64,000 bases of DNA from Leptospiraceae bacterium. GTDB taxonomy: Bacteria; Spirochaetota; Leptospiria; Leptospirales; Leptospiraceae. Each line of letters opens with the position of its first letter. The first letter of the stretch is position 1. Shown one piece after another: positions 43,962 to 52,232 of the stretch. A program made the translations under genes and the position numbers. The stretch is from NCBI GenBank assembly GCA_022402465.1, contig JAKRSH010000024.1:124001-188000 (forward strand), in the 5' to 3' direction. The notes beneath the pieces were generated by a model. That model worked only from the letters and a program-made list of their open reading frames with translations. It had not been told where the DNA came from and ran no database searches.

Positions 43962-44867
43962 ATGAAAATAGGAATATCTGGTGGAACTGGACTAATCGGA
44001 AGCAAACTCACTAAGGAACTCTTAGATAGAGACCATGAAGTTTATATATTCACTCGAAACAAAAGTCCTAATCGGATTTCTGATTCAAACCTGCTGAATT
44101 ACATATCCACAAATTCAATCCAAGCAAAAGATCTAGAGAACTTAGATGTTATTTTTAATCTCGCAGGAGAGAATATAGCAGGTGTTAGATGGACTAAATC
44201 AGCTAAGGAAGAATTTTATAAATCCAGAGTCGAGTATACAAAACATCTGGTTGATGCCATCAATGCTTGTAAAAATCCACCATCCATTTTCATCAATGCT
44301 TCTGCTATTGGATATTATGGAGCCTATCCGGATTCGAATTCCACATTCAAGGAAACGGACCAACCAGGTGAGGATTATTTAGGGCAACTTTGTGCAGATT
44401 GGGAATCTGCAACTAAGGGAATTTTAAATCTAAAAACCCAGGTTAGAATCGCGAGAATAGGCATAGTCCTCGACACCAAAGGGGGAGCCTTAGCTAAACT
44501 TATCCCTATTTTTAAAGCATTCCTAGGTGGACCTATAGGCTCTGGGAAGCAGGGTATGAGTTGGATCCATAGCCAAGATCTTGTTAATGCTTTCATTTTT
44601 ATGATGGAGCCCAAAAGAAAGAACTCTATCTTTAATTTAACGGCACCAGAACCTAAATCAAACTTTGAATTTGCGAAATCTCTTGGGAAAGCATTGAATC
44701 GACCTTCTTTTTTCCCCACTCCAAATCTTGCCTTAGATGCTATCTTTGGAGAAGGAAGCATTGTCGTAACGCAAGGGCAGTTTGTTAGCCCTACAAATTT
44801 AATAGAAGAAGGCTTTCATTTTCAGTTTCCTGATTTGGATATTGCATTAAAGAAACTTTTACAATAA
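43962..44867 (+). CDS. TIGR01777 family NAD-dependent epimerase/SDR protein
   Basis: A 301-residue short-chain dehydrogenase of the extended, atypical YfcH/SDR39U1 group. The N-terminal Rossmann motif is ISGGTGLIGSKLTKEL; then VIFNLAGENIAGVRWTKSAK, the family hallmark, INASAIGYYGAYP, and LCADWESATKG. The C-terminal DUF1731-like tail ALNRPSFFPTPNLALDAIFG and a following VTQGQFVSPTNLIEEGFHFQ are also typical. Physiological role is unclear in bacteria. It stands alone, with a cytochrome c gene after it. Confidence 0.92.
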   Translation: MKIGISGGTGLIGSKLTKELLDRDHEVYIFTRNKSPNRISDSNLLNYISTNSIQAKDLENLDVIFNLAGENIAGVRWTKSAKEEFYKSRVEYTKHLVDAINACKNPPSIFINASAIGYYGAYPDSNSTFKETDQPGEDYLGQLCADWESATKGILNLKTQVRIARIGIVLDTKGGALAKLIPIFKAFLGGPIGSGKQGMSWIHSQDLVNAFIFMMEPKRKNSIFNLTAPEPKSNFEFAKSLGKALNRPSFFPTPNLALDAIFGEGSIVVTQGQFVSPTNLIEEGFHFQFPDLDIALKKLLQ

Positions 44868-44936
44868 TATCTTATTTTGGTAGGCAATTCTGACATAGGT
44901 TTAAACATTGAAATAGATCAGGAGAACTACACAAAA

Positions 44937-45341
44937 ATGAAGAAAATCAACCTTTTTTCAATCACTATCTTACTTTCCCTATTTATAGTATCTTGTGGTG
45001 ATAAACCAGCTCCCGCTGAAGAAACTGCTGCTCCCGAAGTAGCTGCTTCCACTGGACTAGATGCTGATTTACAAGCTGGTAAGGAAGCTTATGAGATGAC
45101 TTGTGCTTCATGCCATGGAGAGAAAGGAGATGCGAATACCCCAACCGCTGCTGCTTTAAATCCTAAGCCAAGAAATTACAAAGCCCCTGCTTCTGAATGG
45201 AAAAATGGAAATACAGTTGCTGGCGTAACAAAAACATTAAAAGAAGGAATCAAAGGTTCTACTATGGTCTCTTATGCACATTTAGGCGACGAAACTATTG
45301 GCCAAATTGCACAGTACGTAGTATATTTATCTAAGAATTAG
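44937..45341 (+). CDS. Lipoprotein monohaem cytochrome c
   Basis: 134 residues from the ATG at 44937, preceded by CAGGAG; an earlier in-frame ATG at 44877 would place 20 polar residues before the signal. The signal ends FIVSC (lipobox, Cys 20), followed by an Ala/Pro/Glu-rich linker and one haem site C56-A-S-C59-H60. The axial methionine is probably the one in KGSTMVSYAHL. It is a small c-type electron carrier held to a membrane by lipid, on the periplasmic side. Redox partners are unknown. Confidence 0.9.
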   Translation: MKKINLFSITILLSLFIVSCGDKPAPAEETAAPEVAASTGLDADLQAGKEAYEMTCASCHGEKGDANTPTAAALNPKPRNYKAPASEWKNGNTVAGVTKTLKEGIKGSTMVSYAHLGDETIGQIAQYVVYLSKN

Positions 45342-45381
45342 AACAAAGAATACTTCTTCTCTGATTTGGATAAAGTCAAAT

Positions 45382-45415
45382 AGAAAAAGGATGGAAATTA
45401 TCCACTCCTTTTTCT
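45382..45415 (+). terminator. Hairpin after cytochrome c gene
   Basis: AGAAAAAGGATGG at 45382-45394 pairs with CCACTCCTTTTTCT at 45402-45415 with one bulged base; the loop is AAATTAT and the T-run is within the right arm. It lies about 40 bases after the stop codon and ahead of the STAS gene. Confidence 0.65.
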
Positions 45416-45456
45416 AGATTGGAAGCACAGGGAAGATTTTAGGAGAACAATTAAGA

Positions 45457-45801
45457 ATGGCTGAGGATTTTAAAATAAAAATAGAGTTTGAAGAAGGTGG
45501 TGCTACCCCTGTTCTTCATATTTCTGGTGAAATCACATCCGAGGCAGATGATGAGATCATGTCTTCTTATTCTTCCATCCCAGATAACAAGAAATCACGT
45601 GTCATTTTAAATTTCTCAGATACTAGTTACATAAACTCTGCAGGAATAGCCACCCTTATAAGTTTGATTACAAAAGCTTCTGAGAATTCAGGTAAAATTG
45701 AATTTGCTGGTCTTAATGCTCATTTCAGAAAGGTAATGGACATTGTTGGATTAACTGATTTTGTCATTATTCATGACAATTTAAAACAAGCTCTAAAATA
45801 G
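45457..45801 (+). CDS. STAS-domain anti-sigma factor antagonist-like protein
   Basis: A 114-residue single STAS domain. Core motif: VILNFSDTSYINSAGIATLI, where S (in NSAGI) is the phosphorylatable serine of SpoIIAA/RsbV-type antagonists. No other domain. A TAGGAGAAC ribosome-binding site is 10 bases before the ATG. It is seven bases upstream of the citrate-synthase homologue, so the two are made together; no RsbW-type kinase or sigma factor is adjacent. Confidence 0.9.
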   Translation: MAEDFKIKIEFEEGGATPVLHISGEITSEADDEIMSSYSSIPDNKKSRVILNFSDTSYINSAGIATLISLITKASENSGKIEFAGLNAHFRKVMDIVGLTDFVIIHDNLKQALK

Positions 45802-45808
45802 AAATACA

Positions 45809-47098
45809 ATGAATTATAAAAAAGCTGAACTTCTGATAGATGGGAAGAATTTCGAACTTCCTATAATCACAGGAACTGATGGAAGACAGGGTATAGATAT
45901 TTCTTCCCTCTACAAATCTACAGGCCTTGTAAGTCTCGATCCTGGATTATTTAATACCGCAATAGGACATTCAAAGGTTTCCCGCAGAGTACCAGAAAAA
46001 GGCGAACTTTTCTATAGGGGCTACGATATAGAAGAGTTAGTATTTAATTCTACCTTTGTGGAAACTTCTTACCTTCTCATTTATGGGGATCTTCCCAATA
46101 AACAAGAGTTAGAGGATTTCTCAAAGCGCCTATCCAAGCATTCTATGATTCATGAGGATATGTTGAATCTATTTGATGGATTTCCTGGAAAGGCAAATCC
46201 CCTGGCGGCTCTTTCTGTTATGGTAACATCTTTATCAAGTTATTACCCAGACGATTATGAAGAGAATTTGGACAAGGGAGTCGACCAAGTAACAAGGCTA
46301 CTTGCCAAGATACGAACAATCGCAGCCTTCACACACAGACACAGTGAAGGACATCCCTTCGTATATCCATTGGATAAACTTCCTTATTGTACAAACTTTT
46401 TGCATATGCTTCATTCAATTCCAGCTGAGGGTATTTATACTGTCCCAGATGAATTTGAGAAATTATTAAATAAGCTTTGGATTTTGTATGCAGACCATGA
46501 GCAGAATGTTTCTGTCACTACAGTTCAAATCATAGGTTCTACTAAGGCGAATCTTTTTGCATCTATTGCAGCTGGAATTGCTGCACAGTGGGGATCCCGA
46601 GAAGGTGGAAGACCCGTTGCCGCTGTTGAGCTACTGGAAGATATACAGAGATCAAAGTTAGATGCTGTTTCATATTTTGAAAGATTCAAATCTGGCGAAA
46701 AGGAATTGCATTCCAATGGCTTTGGACAGAAGGCTTACGACACCATTAGTCCTCGTGCTCGTGTTGCCAGGAAGGTATTTTTAGATTTTTATAAAAACCG
46801 AAAGCTTGATGCCATCGAAGAACTTGCTATGCAGGTTGATAATTTTATCTGGAAGGATGATTACTTCGTTTCAAAAATGCTTTACCCAAATCTAGAATTC
46901 TATAGTGGAATCATGTTCCATACTTTAGGCATTCCTAAGGAACTTTTTACCTCTATGCAAGTGATCGGAAGACTACCAGGTTGGATGGCACATTGGAGAG
47001 AGCTTCGAAAGAAAGGTGAGAGTTCTAAAGTTAGACCAAGGCAGATTTATGTAGGTGAGAATTCTAGAAAATATATACCGATTTCTAGCAGGGTGTAG
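45809..47098 (+). CDS. Citrate synthase homologue with altered catalytic residues
   Basis: A 429-residue protein with the full-length citrate synthase fold and the family's later arginine motifs (IGRLPGWMAHW, RPRQIYVG). Against E. coli GltA numbering, His229 is kept (H230 in ADHEQN), but the catalytic His264 is E265 (WGSREGGR instead of WGPxHGGAN), the His305 of GFGHR is Q307 (GFGQK), and Asp362 is E363 (YPNLEFYSGI). The first two changes in particular argue against ordinary citrate formation. It could bind acetyl-CoA or act as a regulator, perhaps with the STAS protein seven bases upstream. An active canonical paralogue elsewhere in the genome is expected but not seen here. Confidence 0.9.
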   Translation: MNYKKAELLIDGKNFELPIITGTDGRQGIDISSLYKSTGLVSLDPGLFNTAIGHSKVSRRVPEKGELFYRGYDIEELVFNSTFVETSYLLIYGDLPNKQELEDFSKRLSKHSMIHEDMLNLFDGFPGKANPLAALSVMVTSLSSYYPDDYEENLDKGVDQVTRLLAKIRTIAAFTHRHSEGHPFVYPLDKLPYCTNFLHMLHSIPAEGIYTVPDEFEKLLNKLWILYADHEQNVSVTTVQIIGSTKANLFASIAAGIAAQWGSREGGRPVAAVELLEDIQRSKLDAVSYFERFKSGEKELHSNGFGQKAYDTISPRARVARKVFLDFYKNRKLDAIEELAMQVDNFIWKDDYFVSKMLYPNLEFYSGIMFHTLGIPKELFTSMQVIGRLPGWMAHWRELRKKGESSKVRPRQIYVGENSRKYIPISSRV

Positions 47099-47108
47099 AT
47101 TCTTCTAA

Positions 47109-47135
47109 TTTAGTAGAATTTAATCTTCTACTAAA
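47109..47135. terminator. Hairpin between convergent genes
   Basis: TTTAGTAGAA at 47109-47118 pairs with TTCTACTAAA at 47126-47135 (ten pairs, seven-base loop). It separates the citrate-synthase homologue from the minus-strand thioredoxin gene, whose stop codon lies in its right arm. No T-run on either side, so termination is only probable. Confidence 0.5.
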
Positions 47136-47985
47136 TAGACTTCCACTCTTCTTGAATCATTTTCTTCTCTTCTTCGTCTTCACTGATTTCCGTTGCCTTT
47201 TTGAAATCCAACCTAGCTTTAGCCTTGTCCTTGGTTTCTTTATAGCAAATTCCTCTATGAAAGTAAGCCCCAGCTAGTTGAGGGCCCTTAGCGAACAAAT
47301 TGATATAATCTTTCCAAAGGACAATAGCCTCTTTGTATTTCCCAAGGTTCATATGAACTAAAGCTATATTGTATTTGGATTGTCTTTTGGTATCCCATTC
47401 TGAGGTTTTTGCTTTTTCAAAAGCCTTATTGAAGAAGTCTATAGATTTTTCTAGCTCTTCTTTCTGGTAGTAATAAACAGCCAATTCAAAGTTAGTTTGA
47501 GAGATCTCTGGATTTTTCTTCCAAGCTGCTATTAATTTGCCTTCGAGATTTGAATTTTTCTCAGCTAGCTTTGCTTCTCGAATCAGCAATTCTTTACTTG
47601 GCATTCCGGAAAGTCTCTGGATATAATTGGCATATTTGTCTAGAAAGAGCAAGGTAGGAAAACCCTGAACTTCATATCTTTCCATAAGGTTAGGAAATTC
47701 TTCCCCATTCAAACGAACTTTGATGTAACCGCTTAAGGAAGATTGAACTTCAGGATCTGGGAGGATATTTTTTTCTAAAGACTTACAGATTGTACACCAA
47801 TCTGCATACAATTCCACGAAGATGGGTTTATTTTCCTTTTTGGCAATTTCCATTGCTTTCAAGATAGAAGTCTGCCATACTATTTCTTTGGCAGTAAGTT
47901 CTAGAAAACTTAAACTAGTAGTGAAGAATAAAGTGGCAACGAAGAGCAGATACTTAGGAAAATTACTATATGTTCTCTTTTTCAT
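47131..47985 (-). CDS. Exported thioredoxin-fold protein with TPR repeats
   Basis: A 284-residue protein. A hydrophobic signal segment (about 8-30, LLFVATLFFTTSLSFLEL) leads to a thioredoxin domain with YADWCTICKSLEK (CTIC, the DsbD gamma/thiol type) and the cis-Pro GFPTLLFLD. Then two to three TPR units: LAVYYYQKEELEKSIDFFNK, NIALVHMNLGKYKEAIVLWK and AYFHRGICYKETKDKAKARL. It is likely a periplasmic thiol reductase or chaperone for secreted proteins, possibly alongside the VKOR-DsbA system. Partner unknown. Confidence 0.84.
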   Translation of the reverse strand: MKKRTYSNFPKYLLFVATLFFTTSLSFLELTAKEIVWQTSILKAMEIAKKENKPIFVELYADWCTICKSLEKNILPDPEVQSSLSGYIKVRLNGEEFPNLMERYEVQGFPTLLFLDKYANYIQRLSGMPSKELLIREAKLAEKNSNLEGKLIAAWKKNPEISQTNFELAVYYYQKEELEKSIDFFNKAFEKAKTSEWDTKRQSKYNIALVHMNLGKYKEAIVLWKDYINLFAKGPQLAGAYFHRGICYKETKDKAKARLDFKKATEISEDEEEKKMIQEEWKSI

Positions 47986-48064
47986 GACTTAGCTATTAGA
48001 CTTCAAACTTAAGGCTATTTTTTCGCTTTTCTCAATGGATGGTCTTCAGAAGATAAGCCTAACC

Positions 48065-48343
48065 ATGGATTTTATCAAGAAATTAGAAGATACTTTGAGG
48101 TTGCGTAAGTCGAATCCTCCCCAGAATTCCTATACTGCCAATTTATTTCGAGACGGTTTAGATCGTATCTTAAAGAAAGTAGGGGAAGAAGCAGGGGAAG
48201 TGATCATTGCCAGTAAGAATGAATCAAAACCTGAGCTTCTCCATGAAATAGCTGATTTGGTCTTTCATTTGGAAGTGCTTTTGGTTGAAAAAGATCTTAG
48301 TTTCCAAGATGTTATCAACGAATTGGAAAAAAGGCATTCCTAG
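48065..48343 (+). CDS. hisE: Phosphoribosyl-ATP pyrophosphatase
   Basis: 92 residues from the ATG at 48065; a start at 48035 would add ten residues not usual for the family. The MazG-like all-alpha fold is clear, with the metal-binding sequence [15 protein letters not shown] and [16 protein letters not shown]. It removes pyrophosphate from phosphoribosyl-ATP, the second step of histidine biosynthesis. It is separated from hisB-hisH-hisA by about 35 kb and is not fused to hisI. Confidence 0.92.
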   Translation: MDFIKKLEDTLRLRKSNPPQNSYTANLFRDGLDRILKKVGEEAGEVIIASKNESKPELLHEIADLVFHLEVLLVEKDLSFQDVINELEKRHS

Positions 48344-48984
48344 TCAATATTCATTTTCTTCCAAGAAAAATCTGCCATTCCTCCAAAGGGAGAGATCACT
48401 CTTAGCTTATTAATCTCAGGATCTTCCTTAAGATTTTTAACTGAAAATAAAAACAAATATCCATGCTGCCAATTGAACTCAAGAGTGGATTGGTATCTTT
48501 GCCCAGGGTACGAAGAGTATACTCTCGTGTCTGGTGGATAGAATGTAAAAGGTGAGCCCATCCAAACAAAGCCTGGTTCATTTACAATCTTACCTTTTAC
48601 CTGAGTTGCATACGAAATAAAATCAGGATTGATACTTGTACCATTCCATTCAAAACTAAAGTTTAAATATTCAGGTATAACCATGGTCTCTGGAAAAAGA
48701 TAGAATCCTAGGTAATTTCCTTTAGGCAGATTTTGGATTTTATCCCAGACTTCTTTTCTATTGCTTGGATTCTCAAGCACCAAGGAATTTAAAAGTCTTT
48801 TTCGAATTGTTGGCAATTGTTCATCAGGAATGTAAAAAGCTTGGATGGAATACGATAAGCCATAATTTTTGGTTTCTTCAATTCCAAAACTTTCTGCTGT
48901 CTTTGTGAATTCATGATCGGAACTACAAGACAGTAGGAAAAGGAATAGACTTAAGATTCCAAGACTCGGTATTATCTTACTCAT
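48340..48984 (-). CDS. Hypothetical lipoprotein
   Basis: A 214-residue protein with signal [17 protein letters not shown] (lipobox, Cys about 20) followed by SSDHEF. The mature part is beta-rich and aromatic (YAFYIPDE-like, [20 protein letters not shown]), with a conserved-looking [20 protein letters not shown] segment. No known domain. It starts one base from the start of lpxK on the other strand, and its stop overlaps the end of hisE by four bases. Confidence 0.7.
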   Translation of the reverse strand: MSKIIPSLGILSLFLFLLSCSSDHEFTKTAESFGIEETKNYGLSYSIQAFYIPDEQLPTIRKRLLNSLVLENPSNRKEVWDKIQNLPKGNYLGFYLFPETMVIPEYLNFSFEWNGTSINPDFISYATQVKGKIVNEPGFVWMGSPFTFYPPDTRVYSSYPGQRYQSTLEFNWQHGYLFLFSVKNLKEDPEINKLRVISPFGGMADFSWKKMNID

Positions 48985-48985
48985 A

Positions 48986-50101
48986 ATGGTTTTTCTTCTA
49001 TATCTACTCTATCCGCTTTCTCTTTTGTATCAAGTGATTTTCTACCTTAATCAAAAAAGGAAGCAAGCCATTCGGCTTCCTATGGATCTAACAATCTCAA
49101 TAGGGAATCTTTCAGTTGGTGGAACAGGAAAAACTCCATTTACAATCCACTTAACAAAGCTTTTGGATTCAATTTATGGAGATTCTGCGGTTACTATTCT
49201 TTCTAGAGGATATGGAAGTAAGCTTTCTAATTCGGGTGCTGTGGTTGAATTGCATTCAAGTGCAGATGAAGTGGGTGACGAACCTTTTCTAATTAAGCAA
49301 GAGCTTAGAGAGGCGGAAGTAATCATTGGATCAAATAGAGTTCTAAGTTTTCACCGATTTTCTCGCCATGCAAATGAAAGCCCTGATAGTAAAATACTAA
49401 CAAACAAGAAAGTTTACAAATCTATCCTTATTTTAGATGATGGCTTCCAGCATCTTGCGATAGCTAGAGATATTGATATTGTATTGGTGGATGCAAGGAA
49501 ACCTATAGAAAATGGGCTGACACTTCCCATTGGAAGACTTAGGGAAACGGAAAAATCCTTATTACGTGCAAATGTTTTAATTTTTACAAGATGCAGAATG
49601 GATAATTCGGAATTAGTCTATAATCGCAATTGGGAAAATCGTATTCTTAGAAAATTTCCTCATCTTAGAGTTTTCCATGCCCAAGAATCTAAATTAGGAT
49701 ATTATAGCAAAAAAGTTTGGCTGGATTTGCAAAAATTAAAAAATGAATTTAAATATGGAAATAAATTTCTAAAAGGGAAAAGAATTTTCGCATTCTGTGG
49801 CTTGGCTTCACCTTCTTCCTTCTTCCAATCTATCCAAGAAGAAAATCCCGCAGAACTGGAATGTAAGCAATACAAGGATCATTTTAGCTTCCCAGAATTT
49901 GAACTTGAAAACTTGTTTCAAAAGTTAGAGTATTATGATCTTTTAATTTGCACTGAAAAGGATTTTGTAAAAATCTATTCCAGAATCAAACCTGAATATG
50001 AAAATAGAATTTTTTTTCTTAAAATCGAGTCATCTGTTTTCGAAAAAGAGCAGTGGATTACTTTTTGGAAAAACGTTCTGGACTCAAAGATTGTAAAATA
50101 G
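48986..50101 (+). CDS. lpxK: Tetraacyldisaccharide 4'-kinase
   Basis: A 371-residue lipid A kinase that phosphorylates the 4' position of the disaccharide precursor at the cytoplasmic face of the inner membrane. N-terminal membrane-associating helix (LLYLLYPLSLLYQVIFYL), Walker A in ISIGNLSVGGTGKTPFTIHL, and LDDGFQHLAIARDIDIVLVD with catalytic Asp residues are all present. Length is about 40 more than E. coli. It proves a lipid A-type outer membrane. It ends 44 bases inside the convergent mnmC gene. No ribosome-binding site is visible; the start is one base from the opposite lipoprotein start. Confidence 0.93.
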   Translation: MVFLLYLLYPLSLLYQVIFYLNQKRKQAIRLPMDLTISIGNLSVGGTGKTPFTIHLTKLLDSIYGDSAVTILSRGYGSKLSNSGAVVELHSSADEVGDEPFLIKQELREAEVIIGSNRVLSFHRFSRHANESPDSKILTNKKVYKSILILDDGFQHLAIARDIDIVLVDARKPIENGLTLPIGRLRETEKSLLRANVLIFTRCRMDNSELVYNRNWENRILRKFPHLRVFHAQESKLGYYSKKVWLDLQKLKNEFKYGNKFLKGKRIFAFCGLASPSSFFQSIQEENPAELECKQYKDHFSFPEFELENLFQKLEYYDLLICTEKDFVKIYSRIKPEYENRIFFLKIESSVFEKEQWITFWKNVLDSKIVK

Positions 50102-51971
50102 ATTTTGGAACAGGAATTGGTTCTTTGAGAATCAGTGAGGCTAGTATCTCTCCACCTAATAGGGAAGTAAGTAATCCTCTGGAACCCAAAGCTGTCATAA
50201 CCCAGGTTCCATTGTGGTTTCCAATGATAGGATTTCTATCTTTGGATTGACTTCGGTGTGAGATTCTGTATAGATTCGATTCAATACTATCTTGGTTTTC
50301 AATTTTTGTATGCTCCAAAAATTTCTCTTTCCTTCCTTCAATTATTTCCAGAAAATTTGGTGGGCTTTTTTCCTCTATCAATTCCATGGCTCTTTGTAAG
50401 ATACTTTCTTCGTCTTTATCACTCCAGGCTCTTTCCGTTTTGAATTCATCAAAGGTAGAACCTAGGATGAAACGATTTTTCTTATCCTTAGCTATATAAG
50501 AATCTGAGCTAATTGGGTAAAGAAAGCAGTTTAGTAAAGGGAAGATTGGATCATTTTCATCTGAGTAATACAACTGGCCTCTAACTTTTTTAATCGGTAG
50601 TTCTTGAGTGGATTCCTTATTTTTTAAGTGGTATGAATTGCAATATACCAAGTGATCAGAGATCTTTGCGAAATTATTGGAATTGAGATCTAATGACTGA
50701 TCATTTGATTTATCAGGTAGAATTTTATTGATAAACTTTACATCAGTTAATAAAAAGTTAACGTAAGACTTGGGATCTAAACTTCTCGCCTTCGCAAAGA
50801 AAATGCATTCACCTAAGGACTCATGCATGGTAAGTTTTGCTATCTTCTCAGGTAGAGAATGAGATTCTAAGCTTACCTTATAGCGATTTGCTTTTTCTTC
50901 ACTGTTGATTTTAAATAGCAGACCTTCTTGGGAAATGATTTTTTCTTTTTGGTTTGAAGTAAGCTTACTTAGTAATTGATCAGCATAGTAAAATGAAGCA
51001 AGGGAAAATCGGGAAGCTGGTGTTGGGAACTTGCTAAGATGTGGGTACAAGATTCCAACTGGATTGCCAGAAGCTTCTTGGGCGATACCTATAGGATCAT
51101 AAACTCTCACTGGAATCGATCTTTGCTTAAATGCAAATGCAAGACTTGCTCCAGCAACTCCCGCCCCAGCAATAGAAAATTCATTCTTCCATAAATGTTG
51201 AGAATCAAATTCTGAATCCAAAGTCGTAGATACATCTTTTGGATGGTAGTATCCAAAACACATTTCTCGTTTTTTACCGAATCCATTTTTTTTCTGAACT
51301 TGGAAACCTACAGCCTTAAGCCCCTTTCTTACAGCAGAGGACGAAGTGTAAGTGGCAAAGCTTGTTCCTATGTGACTAAGTCTTGCCATTTCTTGGAAGA
51401 CTCTATCTGACCACATATCTGGATTCTTACTTGGTGCAAATCCATCTAAGTACCAAGCATCAACATTTGCAACTAATTCAGGTAAGGTATTATTTATATC
51501 ACCATATAGCAAGGTTAATGTGATTTGAGATTCTGGGAAAATAAATCTATAAAAAGCTGGAGAATACAAATTGTATTTGGCAAGAAAGCAGTTCAATTGT
51601 TTTGAAATTTCTGGAATTTCACTTAGGTATTTATAAATATCAGATCCATTCAGTGGAAATGCTTCTGTTGAAACAAAATGAAGCCAACGCAAAGAATTTA
51701 TTTTAGATTCGCTTTTTTGGGAAGAGGAAACTGATTCTTCATCAGAAAAAGTATTGTGTTTATTCTGAAATTCTTCCCACAGCTTCCAAGTGTATAGGAA
51801 ATTAAGCCCAGTTCCAAATCCTGTTTCACAAATGGTGAAGATTGGATCTTTGGAACGATTCCAACGTTCCATGATCTGATTGCTTTCTATAAAAACAAAT
51901 TGTGTTTCTTCGATTCCGCCATCTGATGAATAGTAGATATCATCAAAGTCTTGGGAGTAGGGAATTTCCAT
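50058..51971 (-). CDS. mnmC: Bifunctional tRNA mnm5s2U biosynthesis protein
   Basis: A 637-residue two-domain enzyme acting on the wobble uridine of certain tRNAs. The N-terminal part (about 1-245) is the SAM-dependent methyltransferase MnmD: ETGFGTGLNFLYTW and WYLDGFAPSKNPDMWS. The C-terminal part (about 260-637) is the FAD-dependent MnmC1 oxidoreductase with the dinucleotide motif SIAGAGVAGASLAFAF and a C-terminal GSRGLLTSLLGGEILAS. It removes the carboxymethyl group, then methylates. The 3' end overlaps lpxK. It is the last gene of a minus-strand run starting near 55.2 kb. Confidence 0.93.
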   Translation of the reverse strand: MEIPYSQDFDDIYYSSDGGIEETQFVFIESNQIMERWNRSKDPIFTICETGFGTGLNFLYTWKLWEEFQNKHNTFSDEESVSSSQKSESKINSLRWLHFVSTEAFPLNGSDIYKYLSEIPEISKQLNCFLAKYNLYSPAFYRFIFPESQITLTLLYGDINNTLPELVANVDAWYLDGFAPSKNPDMWSDRVFQEMARLSHIGTSFATYTSSSAVRKGLKAVGFQVQKKNGFGKKREMCFGYYHPKDVSTTLDSEFDSQHLWKNEFSIAGAGVAGASLAFAFKQRSIPVRVYDPIGIAQEASGNPVGILYPHLSKFPTPASRFSLASFYYADQLLSKLTSNQKEKIISQEGLLFKINSEEKANRYKVSLESHSLPEKIAKLTMHESLGECIFFAKARSLDPKSYVNFLLTDVKFINKILPDKSNDQSLDLNSNNFAKISDHLVYCNSYHLKNKESTQELPIKKVRGQLYYSDENDPIFPLLNCFLYPISSDSYIAKDKKNRFILGSTFDEFKTERAWSDKDEESILQRAMELIEEKSPPNFLEIIEGRKEKFLEHTKIENQDSIESNLYRISHRSQSKDRNPIIGNHNGTWVMTALGSRGLLTSLLGGEILASLILKEPIPVPKSILQSLSPERFSKK

Positions 51972-51992
51972 GAATTATTCCAATTAGCAAAA

Positions 51993-52232
51993 TCAAGTTT
52001 GCTTTTTCAATCGGAATTGTATACTTTTTTGTAACCTTTTCCAATCGTAATCTATCTTAAGCTGATTCAATTCTTCTTCACAGCCAAACTTCAAAAAATC
52101 GAATACTTCAAATTTATCCATTCCAACCAAGGCTGCAATATCTGTGACCACTCTGTCCATTCTTCTTGCATCACGATCGCTTAGAGTAAATTCTAATTGC
52201 AATTCTTTTTCGAAAGAAGTCAGTTGAATCAT
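51993..52232 (-). CDS. Small hypothetical protein
   Basis: A 79-residue soluble, highly charged, helical protein (MIQLTSFEKELQLEFTLSDR, then DRVVTDIAALVGMDKFEVFD and a final FRLKKQT). It resembles no family I can name. Its ATG overlaps the stop of the Fe-ADH homologue (TAATG), so the two are coupled, and mnmC follows 21 bases on. Confidence 0.7.
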   Translation of the reverse strand: MIQLTSFEKELQLEFTLSDRDARRMDRVVTDIAALVGMDKFEVFDFLKFGCEEELNQLKIDYDWKRLQKSIQFRLKKQT

